DNA from: Todiramphus chloris collaris
Lineage: Eukaryota; Chordata; Aves; Coraciiformes; Alcedinidae
Assembly: GCA_025345505.1 (NCBI GenBank)
Contig: JANVCC010000120.1
Span: 2,478,623-2,542,622 of the forward strand
Direction: 5' to 3'
Length of the DNA stretch: 64,000 bases
The position numbers were made by a program, and so were the translations under genes. The notes under the pieces are model-generated. The model made no database searches and was not told the DNA's origin. It was given only the letters and a program-made list of their open reading frames with translations. This document shows positions 33,541-45,500 of this stretch, one piece after another (position 1 is the stretch's first letter; each line of letters starts with the position of its first letter).

Positions 33541-36500
33541 AAACCAGTACCAGGAAATGCCCAGATCAGTCGAGGCTTCAGAGAGAGACTGGAAAAAACC
33601 CTTCATCTCCCAAATGCAGCCTCCCCAGCAACACCGGGCAGGGTCCACCGATAGATTTGGGTGGGTGGGGGGAGGTCAGGTGAAGGGATTGTTATCCCGG
33701 GATATCCCCTGCGCCTTCTCCTCCGTGCCGCAGCCACACGGCTGGAGGCAGGAGGCAGGTAGAGGGGAGTGTTGAGCCTTGCCCAAAAAGAGTTCTCCAT
33801 TTAGATTCTGCAGGCCATAAATCGTAGCCGGCTGCTCAACAACGTAAGCGGGGCCTTTCTGTTCTGCTGCGTGTCACTTAGTGCTTTGCATAATGTATTT
33901 CTCCCTCATTTCCATATTCCTCTCCATTGTGGCAGTAAACTAATAAATCTGGGAAATTCGGAAGATGCTTTTTAAAAGCCATTTGCTGACTCCAGCATTA
34001 TTGAGAAGTTTGGGGTTGTTTTTTGGGGTTTTTTTTTCTTTATTTCCTTTTTTTTAATTCATTCCCGAGAGAGACAGCAAATAATTGAACAAACGGTTTT
34101 CAAGTTCTTTCTATTTGGCACCCTTTGAAGTGGGGGGGGGCATTTTTTCATTCCTTTCAAAACGTTGGTGCCCGTTTGCATCGACACTTGTGTGGAGACA
34201 CAGAAATCGGCGCTGAATTTTTTTGCATTTAATGGAAACGTAGTTTTACGTAAATGAAAAATGCCAAGAAGGGTTCTAAATAATAACTCAGAGGGGAAAA
34301 AAGAAAAAGTACAAAAAATTTAACCATTAAAATAAAAAATAATTTTTAAAAAAATCAATATTTCCCCCATATTTTTGGAAGCAGAGGCAGTACTTGTTCC
34401 AAACAAAAATCAATAAGCACAGCTAGTATTTCAGCTTCTGATTATCTCATTATGTAGCCATTTTTGCAAGTGCAGAGCTGCAAAGTGCCTTCAGTTAATC
34501 ACGCAAAGCTCCCAAAGACTTTTAAAAGCTCGGGGGCTAAATGAAGTCATTATAACTGCAGCCAGACCAAATCACTCCCTCCCTCCCTTAGCCGTGGCCG
34601 TGGCAGAGTTGGAGAGCCCCGAGCTGCCTGCCTGTCCCTGTGCTTGCTGGCCAGCCCCTCAGGGTCATTCTGATGGTTGGTACAACCCAGCCGGGGACCC
34701 GCAGAGCTGTGAGCAGCATCCTCACCACGCTTCTCCTTCCAGGCCACCAAAGGAGGAAGAAAAGCTGATTTATTTCTTCCAGTCATGCCGCTGTGGTTTC
34801 TCAGCATCTCTTCATCTTCCCTTCTTTCTCCAGCAGTACCTCTTAAGGATGGTGACACCAGAGTTCTCTCCTGCTGCTCTCTCGACAGCTGTCTAGGAGT
34901 TAGCTCTGCTTGATTTTGTTTCTGTGGTCTTGCTCCTGCTGTCTGAAGAAGGGAGTGTCTCCCGTTGGACATGCTCTGGCAAATCAAGCTGTGGGGCCCA
35001 ACCCCCTGGTCTCAGGTCTCCCAGACTCTGCTGTAAGATCTGCCAGATCCTCGAGGTGTCCGGGATGGCCAAAGGCACCTCAGCCAGAACTGGTGTTTAT
35101 TCATTTCCCTGTTTAGGGAAATAAAGTCCCATTTTTCTCCATTCCCTCTGGCTTCTGAAAGTAGTAATGACTTGGGAATTGGAGACACCTTCATCCTTCA
35201 GGCAACCAACCTTTCTCACTCATCTTCTAGAGCCCAGCCTCAGAATAACCCTTTTGAAGGCCCACCTGAGGACTTGCCTCTTGAACGAACTCGGAGCATT
35301 TCCTCTAAAGGAAACTCGGAGACAACCAGAATGGATGCAGGGGTTCTCAGGCACCTGCTGCAAACCTGGACCATGTTCTCACACGATCTGAGGTGCCAGA
35401 CAGGATGAATTACTGCTCAAAATGCATTAAGCCTTTTACGTTCCAAGCGATTGTGCGGCGGGAGCTGCTGGTGGTGCTGATTGAAATTCCTGTAACCATA
35501 TTAGGGAAGGAAGCGGGTGCCAGACACATGATCATCCATATGCCCAGCTAAATCTACTCGGAATTGATTAAGTTACGCTGAAGGAGACCTAGAAATCAAT
35601 CTGTTCAGGCTTGCTTGAAGAAAAATGACATACTGGAGGTGACACAGCTTAATTCTATTTTCATCGCTCGCTCTCACGCGAGCAGGACGGGCAGGTTGCA
35701 TCTCACGTGTCTTCTGGCGAGGTAATTATATTTGTGAAGCTAATAAGCCGTCGTAGTAATAGCAGTAAAATACTTTTCACCAATCAGGGGCATTTCAGGC
35801 AACTTAGACTTTCCGGCCAAATAGGAGCGAAACCAACCCAGGGAAGGGTTTTTGTCAGGAGAGGAATGGCCATTGCCGTTGCAGGGAGGGTTCCATCCCA
35901 TCAGCAGCGTGCCCATAGCAAGGCTCAAAGTAGTTTAATCGTTGATATTTTTGGTGATTTTTACGGCCCTGAGCACAAAAGCAGCTTGGCTCAGGGCTGT
36001 GTTTCTGGGATTTACTGAAATAATATAATTATTGCAAGCTTGATTGACGTAGCACTTTGTAGATAAACTGCATTATCCGGCATCGTGCCTTGGACTGGTC
36101 ACACTGGAGCCTACATTTTCTATTTTATCTCAGCCGTGCTGGAAACATGTTGGTTATAATAAGGCAGCTGTTCTGTTCCAAAAGCAGTATTTTAAGTCCT
36201 ATCCCAAGTGAAACCTGCATTGATAAGAAGCTGATTCTTGATAAAAAGAGTTCTACTGTACGTGACCTAATTCATTTTGCACGAGGTTATTCCTGTTGCG
36301 GAAGACAGGGAGACTCAATCTTTAGCAGAATGGGTCCAGGAAAATCAGTGGTAGTTCCGAGGACCTCAAGGACAGTTCTTCATCAGGACCAAATCTGTTC
36401 TCTGAAGTAGGGCTGCTCGCTCCAGCTGAGGAGCTGACTTCTCGGTACCCAGCTTGTCTCCTGCCATGTGTTAACACCTTGTGAGAGCATCTCTGCAAAG

Positions 36501-36887
36501 AATTGGTTTTTTGGAAGGCTGCTCAACAGTAAAAGCCATGAGAGAATCACTAGAAACTCAGCTTTCTGGCGTGCCCCTTCCTTTGTCTCCAAGCACAAGG
36601 CTTTTCCTTGCAGGCAAGAGCTGAGCTAAACTATCAAGTATTATCTTTCTAATCTATCTTTAGGTACAAAGCTTTCTTCATCTAGGTTTGAATTAATTAA
36701 ATTGTGTTTTCATTTCAGTCGTGAATTCTCTGTGTTTGTTGTCCAGGAAGATCTTTTCTCTTTGCCTGCTAATCCCCATTTCCACTCCTTTCAAAGAATG
36801 AACAAATCAGGTGACATTATTTTTCCATGGTTTTGGTTTGTTGATTTGTTTGGGTTATTTTTTTAAATCCAGTTCTGTAGAGACTGG
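33541..36887. other. CR1-free unique block, AT-rich
   Basis: About 3.3 kb. T- and A-rich runs at about 34018-34060 and 34300-34370, and a G8 run at 34131-34138. 33840-34000, 35400-35640 and 35700-36090 look conserved-element-like (mixed composition, TAAT/ATTA words, no repeats). No coding gene supported; frames at 34550-34987 and 35707-36018 lack context. Confidence 0.45.
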
Positions 36888-37358
36888 GATCACAGGATCA
36901 GACTGGTGAGGGTTGGAAGGGACCTCTGAGGATCTTCTAATACACTCTTCTTCATGCACCCCAGGATGCCCTTGGCCTTCTTGGCCACAAGGGCCAGTTG
37001 CTGGCTCATGGTTAATCACCAGCACTCTCAGGTCCTTCCCCACAGAGCTCTTCCCAGCTGGTCACCTCCTCCCCTGTACTGGTGCAGGGGGTTATTCCTG
37101 CCCAGGGGCAGGACCCGATGCTTGGCCTTGTTGAACTTCATGAGGTTCCCCTCAGCCCAACTCTCCAGCCTGTCCAGCTCTCGCTGGATGGCAGCACAGC
37201 TCTGGTGTCTCAGCCACTCCTCCCAGTTCTTTATCATCAGCAAACTGGCTGAGGGTCCTCTCTGTGCCTTCATCCCAGTCACTGATGAACATGCTGAACA
37301 GGACTGAACCCAGTCCTGACCCCTAGGGAACACCAAGAGCTACAGGCCTCCAACTAGT
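36888..37358 (-). mobile_element. CR1 LINE fragment with a large internal deletion
   Basis: The 3'-terminal ~65 bp (36888-36952) is joined directly to a more upstream part of ORF2 (36953-37358). About half a kilobase of RT C-terminus is missing compared with full copies. On the minus strand the segment near 37220-37260 reads SQFADDKE, so the FADD palm motif is kept here. The upstream edge near 37358 lies before that motif. Confidence 0.9.
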
Positions 37359-39225
37359 TCACCGAAATGATCTCTGAGATTCATCTGTTTTCGAGTGGAT
37401 CTGACTCTATTTGTTGAATTGTCCGGTAATTCATTCCAAAGAAGTTTTGTTGGGATTTTTGCCAATAATTTTCATCAGAAGAGACACAAAGACAAATCCT
37501 GTCGTTCTGTGTCCAGCTCTGCAGCTCCGTTGGTTTTCTCCACGGGACTGAACCCATTATCAGAGCTGAATAACTCTGATAACAAAAGGGCTATCGCTCC
37601 ACTACAGAGCATCCAGTGTCAGCTCAGGCACCTGAGCAAGAGAAAACCCTCCTGCCTTGATTTAATAACCCTCCACACCCACTGTGTTCAGCTGCAGACC
37701 TGCTCTATAATCTTTTCATTGAATGTTTTGAGGGTTTTTTTTCGGACAACAAAAACCAGCTGGCTTCTTTAAGGTGGAATGTTTCACAACAGTCTGCTGG
37801 ATTTGATGCATTCCTATTTCAGGAAGGGAAAAGAAATACTCGGGCTGTTTCACTAATGCATCAACATCCTGTTCCCACATTGTCAAAACAAAGCAGTTTT
37901 ACTTGTAATTCGAGTGACTTTTTGTTTACAAGTATCTTTGTTTTACACTATAAAAACATGGAAGCAGCGTGGACCATTTCTCTTCCATAAAACGACCCAC
38001 CTCCATTATCCCCAGATGCCTTTTTTGCCACTGGCAGGATGTTTCCATTTCCACTTGCAGGCTGTTCAGCAGCAGCAAACAGACTTGCTCAGGAAGGGAA
38101 GATGTGATTCCTGCCTGTTCCTCGCAGCCCTGGGGGAAATCCTGCAGGAGCAGCTGTAGCAAACCCGAGCTGAGCGTTAACCCAGCAGCTCCCCGCTGCT
38201 TTTCCTCCCTGGGTGTGAGGAGGAGCAGGTTGCAGGGGTCACCTCCTAGCAGACTGGGGCTGCAGGAGGAGAGGGGCTGACCACCAGCTTGGCCAACGTG
38301 TCGCAGAAACCACTGCTCTGCTGCTGCACCGAGACAGAAAGAACACCGCAAGACACTGCAGCATCTTCTCTGAACCATGAGCCTGTGCAAGAACCTCTCC
38401 AGCTTCTGCTATAATTTCCCCCTCTAATTTACAGCTCTGCTTCCCCTGCTTCTTCTCAGTGCCGGGCAGCAGAGCAGAGCCATAAATCAGCTCAGGCCAA
38501 GGATGCCCCACTCCTGGCCCTGCACAGGGACCACTCTTCTGCCTGTACTTAAGTAACAAGTTCCCTGTGGGTGTCTCTTCAGGTAGGGAATCTGAAAGGT
38601 TCATGAGATAACAGGAAATTTCTCTCTCTCTAATCCTCCCAAAATAATCACCTTCGTTCTGAGCTTTAATAGTTCTGCTCCCCTACCCCTCCCTAGATTT
38701 GTGAGACTCGAAGGAAAAGACAATTCCAGCTCCTGCCTGTTTACATGTGACCAGAGCCTCCTTCTTTGGCTCCGATTCAATCAGCCTCTGAGATTAGACT
38801 GAGATTAAATATTTTGTGTGTGTTTTAAGGGGAAAGATTAATTGAACTTTATTATAGGTTTAATGCTTCAGTCTCGATTTGCATTTTAAAAGGCGTGATC
38901 TCATCCACTCTCAGAATACTGCTTTTCGTGTTTACCGCTTAGAATTGATTCTGTGTTTGATAGGTTATAATTAAAGTAGGCACATTAAGGATTTAATAGC
39001 GCTTCTTATTGTTAAGAAGGATTAAAGAGGTGTTAGAATTCATACTTTAAATTAATGACTTTGATTAAACGAGGGCATGAGGGGATCCTTCGTTCCTGAC
39101 TCCTGTTCTGACCTTGGGAAAGTCACCTGGGCTCAGAACCTATTCTCCACGAGCCAAAGCCCCCCTCTAACTGAGCATCTTTTACACATTTGGACTTAAA
39201 CTCCTTTGAATTTGTTTAAGTGTCA
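37359..39225. other. Unique DNA
   Basis: 38760-39080 is AT-rich and looks conserved-element-like (GATTAATTGAAC, GGTTATAATTAAAG, TTAAATTAATGAC). The 154-codon minus-strand frame at 37926-38390 is not recognised and has no splice or start support. Confidence 0.45.
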
Positions 39226-39328
39226 CTTGGATGTGGTGTTGGGGGGTATGGTCGAGGGGTGAACTTGTAGAGTAGGGTTAATGATCCTGAGGGGCTTTTC
39301 CAACCCGAGTGATTCTGGGATTCTGTGA
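39226..39328 (+). mobile_element. CR1 3' end, group D
   Basis: CTTGGATGTGGTGTTGGGGG, GGGGTGAACTTGTAGAG, TTTTCCAACCCGAGTGATTC and an octamer end. Same group as 9611-10300. Confidence 0.9.
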
Positions 39329-41818
39329 ATTTTGGTCAGTTCTCTTCATAAAAGCTGGTGACCAGGAAATTCCCCGTTTGTGAAGAGGGGCCTTTCCCAG
39401 CCCCCCGGCTCAGCAGTTTGCAGGACTGAGCCCAAACTCACGTGTTTTGTAAACCTCACTACCCGTGGGTTTCTTGTGTTGCTCCAGTTTGAAGCTCTGC
39501 CCCTCTGTACCCGTGCAGACATTTCTGTCTGAAGGTTCGTACTAGTTGCAAACACTTCCAACTGCAGAACAGAGACCAGGGTTTTGGGGTCAATGTGAGA
39601 TTTCTCCGAGATTTATCTTGTAAAGTACTAAGTACATTGTCTGAATTGAGCAGCAGCGATGGGAAAGAGTTCCCTTGTGTCATGAATGTGCAACTGTCTC
39701 AGGAAAATAAGGAAAAATCCAACGTTGCTCCTCTAGAAGAGAGTTCTGTGAACTATGAACCATGAAATACTTCCCTGCTCAGCCATTTCTGGTATGTGCT
39801 AGGTTTTCTGCAGGCTTCATCTCGAAACGGTGGCAAATCTTCAGCTGTGACGTGGCGGCACAGCACCCAGGGGAGAATCCAGCCTGAGATCACTGCAGAG
39901 GGAATGGTTTAGATCCATTCAACAAAAAGCAGTGAAATCTCTCAGCTTGAAATATGTCAACCTGTTTCTCTTCATTTAAAACATGTCTCACCGAAACTCT
40001 TCTGGAGTTGAAGTTCAATAACAAACACTCGCTTCCCATCACAGTTTCAGATGAAAACAAAGTACTGAAACATGGGGATTTGCCACAGAATAGGGATCCC
40101 ATCTTTTGCTCAGCTGTAACCATATGGCTTCAGCTTCAGACTCTGAGAACTCGAATTGTGAAATCAGAGAGTCATGAATTGGGAGCAGCTACTCCATGGA
40201 GTGAATAGCAAATGCTCTTCTTTCCCATCCCTCTTTTCCTGCAAATCTAGAGCTGAAGAGTGAATGGCGTTCAGATCATGGGAGCCTCAACAGGAATATA
40301 GGTTGCGGAGCCGTGGGCTGCCTTTCTGCACATCAATTTCTATGGCAAAATGAAAACCCAGCCTGGCAGAAACATTGACTCAAAGAGCTTTTCAGAAATC
40401 AGACAGGCATCTGTAGCTCTGAGTCACCTCCTGCTCAGTCTGGGGTAAAGCGGGAATCATCTTTTAAAGTCCACCTTGCATCACTGATAGGAGTCAGAGA
40501 TGTCCCCTGGGAACAGCTCTGCTGACTCATACTGGGGGCTTGCTCAGGCTGAGAGCTGGCACCGGGAACTCCAAGCCCTGGGAGAGGGAGAGGTTTGTTC
40601 TGCTGCTGGTCAAGCTGCCCCAAGCTGTCCATCACTTGCCACACACACACCTCTTTCAGGCAGTCCCCTGAGGAAGGGAAAGCTTTGCTGTGTCTAAGTG
40701 GTAGCTACACATGACCTAATGTGTGCTTTGGGTCCAAAAGCCCCTGCTGATCCCCAAGCCATTAATGGTCAGGTCATCTCATTGGGAAAACACAGATTAC
40801 TGCTGCTCTTGCACTTAGCCCAGTATCATCCCCCCATGTCAGCAGCAGGAAGTGGGTGCGGGTCGATGGAGTGATGCTGATTTACACCAGCTGAAGGCTG
40901 GTCGTGCTCTGACACCCTTGGTTTTTCCTTGAGGGCCGTAGTCTGGATGACCGTCTGTTACTGTCTGCCCTTAAATTATTCATCTCCAATAAGGGCCGAA
41001 TTAAAATTTCATGAGGCAGTTGTAAACCTGGAACGCAAGCTGATAGCAGAGGCTGTGTTTTCTGGGGCTGGTAAAGGATGCAACATGGTCCTGGAGCTGT
41101 AACCAGCCCTCTTAACTCTGCTGATAGTTTTACCACGATCATCTAGTTTGTGGAGCTAACCTTTTGGTCCCTGCCTATGAAAGAAACCCCAGTTGTTTAA
41201 GTACTGTAGGATTTGTCTGTGGTTTAGTCACAACCTGAGCTATCTGTCACTCACCACATCCGTTACTAAATGTGAGTGTGTTATTAAATGAGAGTGTTGC
41301 TGAAGTGTTTTGTAAAAAAAAAATGTACCGTACCCACCTATGTATCAAAAGCAGGCTGCTAAACATGGTTATTAATTAACTTATTAGGTTATGGTACAAT
41401 TAATTTAAAAAATATATTTGCCCAGCTTTACCACTGCTGAATGTAAACATGACTCTGCTGCAGAGCTGCTTGGCTTTGGTTTTGTTCCTAAGATACCCTT
41501 GGGGTTTATTCCAAACGTAGTGTTCTTACCTTGGAGATGAAGGATGCTCTTGGGCTTGCAAAGGAGGAGCTGCACTTCTCCTGCCTGCTCCTCCTTCCAG
41601 CTGACTTTGTGCCCGTGCTGGGCTGGTGTGTCTGGAGGAGGTTGAAAACAGGCAGTTGCCACCTGGCCAAGAGCATGGCTTTCTGGTGCACATGAAGTGG
41701 CTCTTTGAAGGAGACGTGTGCCGGGGCAGGGGCTGGGTTCAGAACACGCAGGCAGGAGCAGCCGCCTGGCCACTGGTCACAGGTGACCCCAGGGACACGC
41801 GGGCTGCATTACGCTGAC
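39329..41818. other. CR1-free unique DNA
   Basis: About 2.5 kb. An A9 run near 41312-41320, and 41340-41420 is AT-rich. No gene or recognised repeat. Confidence 0.45.
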
Positions 41819-41892
41819 TGAGGCCCCATCCCTGGAGATACTCGAGGTGAGGTTGGACAAGGCTCTGAGCAGCCTGGTCTAGTTGAGGGTAT
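41819..41892 (+). mobile_element. CR1 group E, part 5' of the LTR insertion
   Basis: GAGGCCCCATCCCTGGAGAT, then GGTGAGGTTGGACAAGGCTC, up to TAGTTGAGGGTAT. Continues at 42417 after the LTR. The last four bases (41889-41892, GTAT) are the left target-site copy. Confidence 0.9.
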
Positions 41893-42416
41893 CGATAGCA
41901 GGAGGTGGGATGTCTGGTAGTGTCTTACTAAAGTAACAAGAATAGATGGGTAGTTGTAGAGTTGAGACATACTGTGAAATTCATAACCTTGTGGATAGTG
42001 ATGATCTCCAGGAACAGGACAACAAGATGTCTTGAGGTGCCTAGGCATGCTGGGTGGACAAGAACCGGCAAAACCAAGGATTTTAGGCTTTAAGTCATTA
42101 AAACAACACGGTGATGAGGAAGAGAAAATGAAGTAAATGTCCACCAGAGATCATGGAAGACCACCGAGGGGAGAAAAGACCCTAACCCTAAATTTATTAC
42201 TCCTGATCAGACTATGTAAATGAATTCTAGGAACTCATTAGCATAAGACTGCCCTTTCTAAGAAATAGAATGACTGTATGTTCAGTCTGCACATAAACTG
42301 TGCACCCAGCTGGCTTGGGGACGCACATTTGGAGGAGAGATCCCCTGTGCGTCTGGCGCCGCAAAATAAAGAATGCCTGCTGAGTAACTTCAGTGATTGG
42401 GTTTTTCACCGCATCA
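41893..42416 (+). mobile_element. Solo LTR of an endogenous retrovirus
   Basis: A 524-bp block interrupting a CR1. It ends GCATCA, and its start CGATAGC is complementary to that end if the canonical TG start has mutated to CG. It is flanked by GTAT/GTGT, a 4-bp target duplication with one later change. It carries AATAAA at 42365-42370 near the right end, as expected for the U3-R-U5 order, so it reads on the plus strand. No internal region, primer-binding site or second LTR is present, so it is a recombination product (solo LTR). A 4-bp duplication suits a gammaretrovirus-like group, but I cannot name the family. Confidence 0.85.
42365..42370 (+). promoter_or_regulatory. LTR polyadenylation signal
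   Basis: AATAAA in GCGCCGCAAAATAAAGAATG, 46 bp before the LTR end. This defines the LTR orientation. Confidence 0.8.
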
Positions 42417-42498
42417 GTGTCCCTGCTCGCTGCAGGGGGGCTGGACTAGATGCCCTTCAGAGGTTTCCCCCCAGCCCTGGCCATTCTAGGATTCTATG
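42417..42498 (+). mobile_element. CR1 group E, part 3' of the LTR insertion
   Basis: Resumes GTGTCCCTGCTCGCTGCAGG, then GGGGGGCTGGACTAGATGCC, and ends CATTCTAGGATTCTATG. Together with 41819-41892 it reconstitutes an uninterrupted CR1 3' end like 29978-30448. Confidence 0.92.
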
Positions 42499-42539
42499 AC
42501 TGCTGGAGTCAATCCCAGCAGTGAATTCTCGTCCTGGGA
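42499..42539 (+). repeat. 41-bp tail shared with 29937-29977
   Basis: Directly follows the terminal octamer. Contains CTGCTGG...CCAGCAG (7-bp stem) and TCCCAG...CTGGGA. Differs from the other copy at two adjacent positions; flanks beyond CCTGGGA are unrelated. Confidence 0.85.
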
Positions 42540-43596
42540 ATCACAAGGACTCCTGGAGGCAAACTGTCTTTGCTCATTTTTACACCCTGAGCTGTGCCAC
42601 AGCACCTCCACCTTTTAATGAATTGCACCAGTTTCTTTCCAAGTACTTCACCCGTTAGCTGCCCGCTAAAGCCCCGCACCAGCGTGATCCATTTCTCGTG
42701 CCAGCTTTATAGCCTTGCAGATAGAATTGGCAAGGCAAAGCAGATACCTGTCAGTGGCAGGAAATTGTTGACTCTGCACTTCTCTTGGTCCGCTGTTCGG
42801 GAAGAGAAGGGGAAGAGGAGCTGAGGCACTATCTCACAGCCCTCTAGGTTCCCGAGTTAATATACGGAGGGTCGTGAAATGGAGTTGTCGTAGGCACCTA
42901 GGAAAAACGGGGTGGGAACGAGGGGAGTTGTCATCCCATCCTCCACCAGAAAGAGCACGGAAAGGGGCACTCAGCGGGGGGACCCGTGCTGTAAAGGTCT
43001 GCTCCCATGCTGCATAAATCAAGATAGTTCCAATCTCTGTAAAGGAGATTTAGTTCAAATTCAGCTTGTGAAGTTTTTTTGCCAGCTTTTCTTTTGATCT
43101 AACAATTCCCCCTGACCCTTCAGTTTGATCGTGGCTCTCAAATCCAACCAATTCCTGTTCAGTGAGGGGACCATTTCTCTAGCACAAAGCCGACGCTGCC
43201 TTAATCCCAGGGAAGCTGGTGATGAGATGCTGGAAGGAGCCAACAGAGCTTTGTTGGCAGTGAGGGTAAAGAACAGGCTTAGTCAGGCTCTTCAGTCCCC
43301 TGCCCGCCCCTTGCCAGCTATTAGCTGCACCTTGGGCTCAAAGGATGAGATTTTTCGAATGAAACTTTAGATGACAAAGAGCTGGTAGCTTGATTCCAAG
43401 CCAAACATCTCTGTGTTGCTGCCAGTGGGGAGAAACGGGCACATCTAGGGGTAATTCATCACCTTAGATAACTGTTGTAGGATGAGGTGAGTGTCCTTCT
43501 GGGTATGTCTGTGTCCCTCCACTGACTACGGGGGGAAGCCAGGGACTGGGGGGGCAGGAACAGAAGGTGACCAGGGACACTTAGCCCAGTTATCAA
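42540..43596. other. Unique DNA
   Basis: No gene or repeat recognised. Short open frames only. Confidence 0.45.
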
Positions 43597-43760
43597 TCAC
43601 AGAATCATAGAATTGTCAGGGTTGGAAGGGACCTTAAAGCTCATCCAGTTCCCACCCCCCTGCCATGGGCAGGGACACCTCCCACTAGAGCAGGTTGCTC
43701 ACAGCCCCAGCCAGCCTGGGCTTCAACACTGCCAAGGATGGGGCTTCCACCACCTCTCCA
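43597..43760 (-). mobile_element. CR1 3' end, group A
   Basis: Minus strand. Plus-strand marks are AGGGTTGGAAGGGACCTTAA, GGCAGGGACACCTCCCACTA and CCAAGGATGGGGCTTCCACC. Truncated at about 43760. Confidence 0.92.
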
Positions 43761-44765
43761 GCCAGCTCTCTTAGGTCAGGCTATCCACAGCTCAACTGTT
43801 GGAAGTGTCTGTCAGTGGAAGAGGCCGTGGGCTTCACCCACAGTAAAACCACTCCAGTGTCAGCTTGTGCTCACTGGAAGACACCAGCCACCTTCTCCTC
43901 CCATGCCAGATGGCCTTGGAGCTTGTGCTAAGCCAGATCATAGATACCTGAGAGTCTGTCTTACAATGACGTGCGGTCTGAACTTCAGTGCAGAGCTGAA
44001 CCTACACTTGAGAGAGGCTGTGACCAAAGTGTAGCCCCACAGAGGGGATAAGAGACCTGGAACAGGTACACTGGGCTCACATGCTGCCCTACACTGGAGT
44101 TCAGTGCTGAGAACAAGTGCAAGAAGAGCTGAGAGGTACCCAGAGCCGGGAAGTACATGCAGCATCAGGTTATTTTACAGTGATATTTTTGTTCATTAGC
44201 TCTCTGATCTTTCCACATGCTGCCATCTGTAAAAAGCACACATTGTACATATGGGATTTTTATTCATGCTGTCAGGGGGAGCTGGATTATTTCCAGTTAG
44301 TTCAGCTCCTTCCTTTCAATATTCAGGAAAAAATACGGCATTCTGTAGTACATTCTTGCTGCAGTTTCAAAATAATGTTCCTTTCCCTGTTGTTTTTCCA
44401 CATTTCTGTTTCATAAACATTGCTTTTCATCACCCTTATGTTCCCCGTTCCTCTAGCCTGACTCTGATCATTTACATCCCTGCTGGAACCAGTGTTGGCA
44501 ATAGAGCTGGTCAAATAAAGATAGAACCAACTGGGGAGTGAGCATCGGGCCAGGCTTGGCTGTAAATCAGAGCTGAGGCAGCCTAGGGATGGGGGCCAGT
44601 GCTGCACAGTCTGGCTTTGTTACTGGGTCTGAGGAACTCAGAAGACCCCAGAGGCTCTGTCCAGATGGAAAAATGAAATGACCATGTGTTTCAGGAGGAA
44701 CTGCTGTTCATCCAGGAATGCACTGACTGGAAAGTTTGTGGTTCAGTGGTGACCACACTCCAAGC
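43761..44765. other. Unique DNA
   Basis: No gene or repeat recognised. 44165-44420 is AT-rich. Confidence 0.45.
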
Positions 44766-45500
44766 TTAGGAATAACTCCCTGCACCAGTACAGGTGAGGG
44801 GTTGACCTGCAGGAAAGCAGCTCCACGGAGAAGGACCTTGGAGTCCTGGTGGACAGTAAGTTCTCCATGGGACAGCAATGGGCCCTTGTGGCCAGGAAGG
44901 GCAATGGTCTCCTGGGGTGCATGAAGAGGAGTGTGGCCAGCAGGTCAAGGGAGGTTCTCCTGTCCCTCTACTCTGCACTGGTGAGACCACATCTGGAGTG
45001 TTGTGTCCAGTGCTGGGCTCCCCAGTTCAAGAGGGAAAGGGAAATACTGGAGAGAGTCCAATGAAGGCTATGAGGATGCTGAAGGGACTGGAATATCTCT
45101 CTTGTGAGGAGAGGCTGAGAGCCCTGGGGCTGTTCAGCCTGGAGAAGAGAAGCCTGAGAGGGGAGCTGATGAATGGTTACAAATCTCTGCAGGGTGGGGG
45201 CAAGGAGAAGGGGCCAGGCTCTTGTCAGTGGTGCCCTGGGAGAGGACGAGAGTAATGGTAGCAAGGGGAATCACAGGAAGTTCCACCTCAACAGGAGGAA
45301 AGACTTCTTCAGTGTGAGAGTGCCAGAGCCTGGCCCAGGCTGCCCAGAGAGGCTGTGGAGTCTCCTTCTCTGGATCATTCCCAGCCCCCCCTGGCTCTGT
45401 TCCTGTGTGGGCTGCCCTGGGTGACCCTGCTCTGGCAGGGGGGTTGGACTCGATGATCTCCAGAGCTCCCTTCCAACCCCCACCATTCTATGGTTCTGTG
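44766..45500 (+). mobile_element. CR1 LINE fragment, group C, longest
   Basis: Starts AGGAATAACTCCCTGCACCA and encodes [45 protein letters not shown] and LFSLEKRSLRGE, with frame breaks. Group-C 3' end with octamers at 45500. Confidence 0.94.

Noticed and set aside
37926-38390. 154-codon minus-strand frame rich in Leu and Cys
   Set aside because: No recognisable domain, splice sites or neighbouring exons; likely chance.
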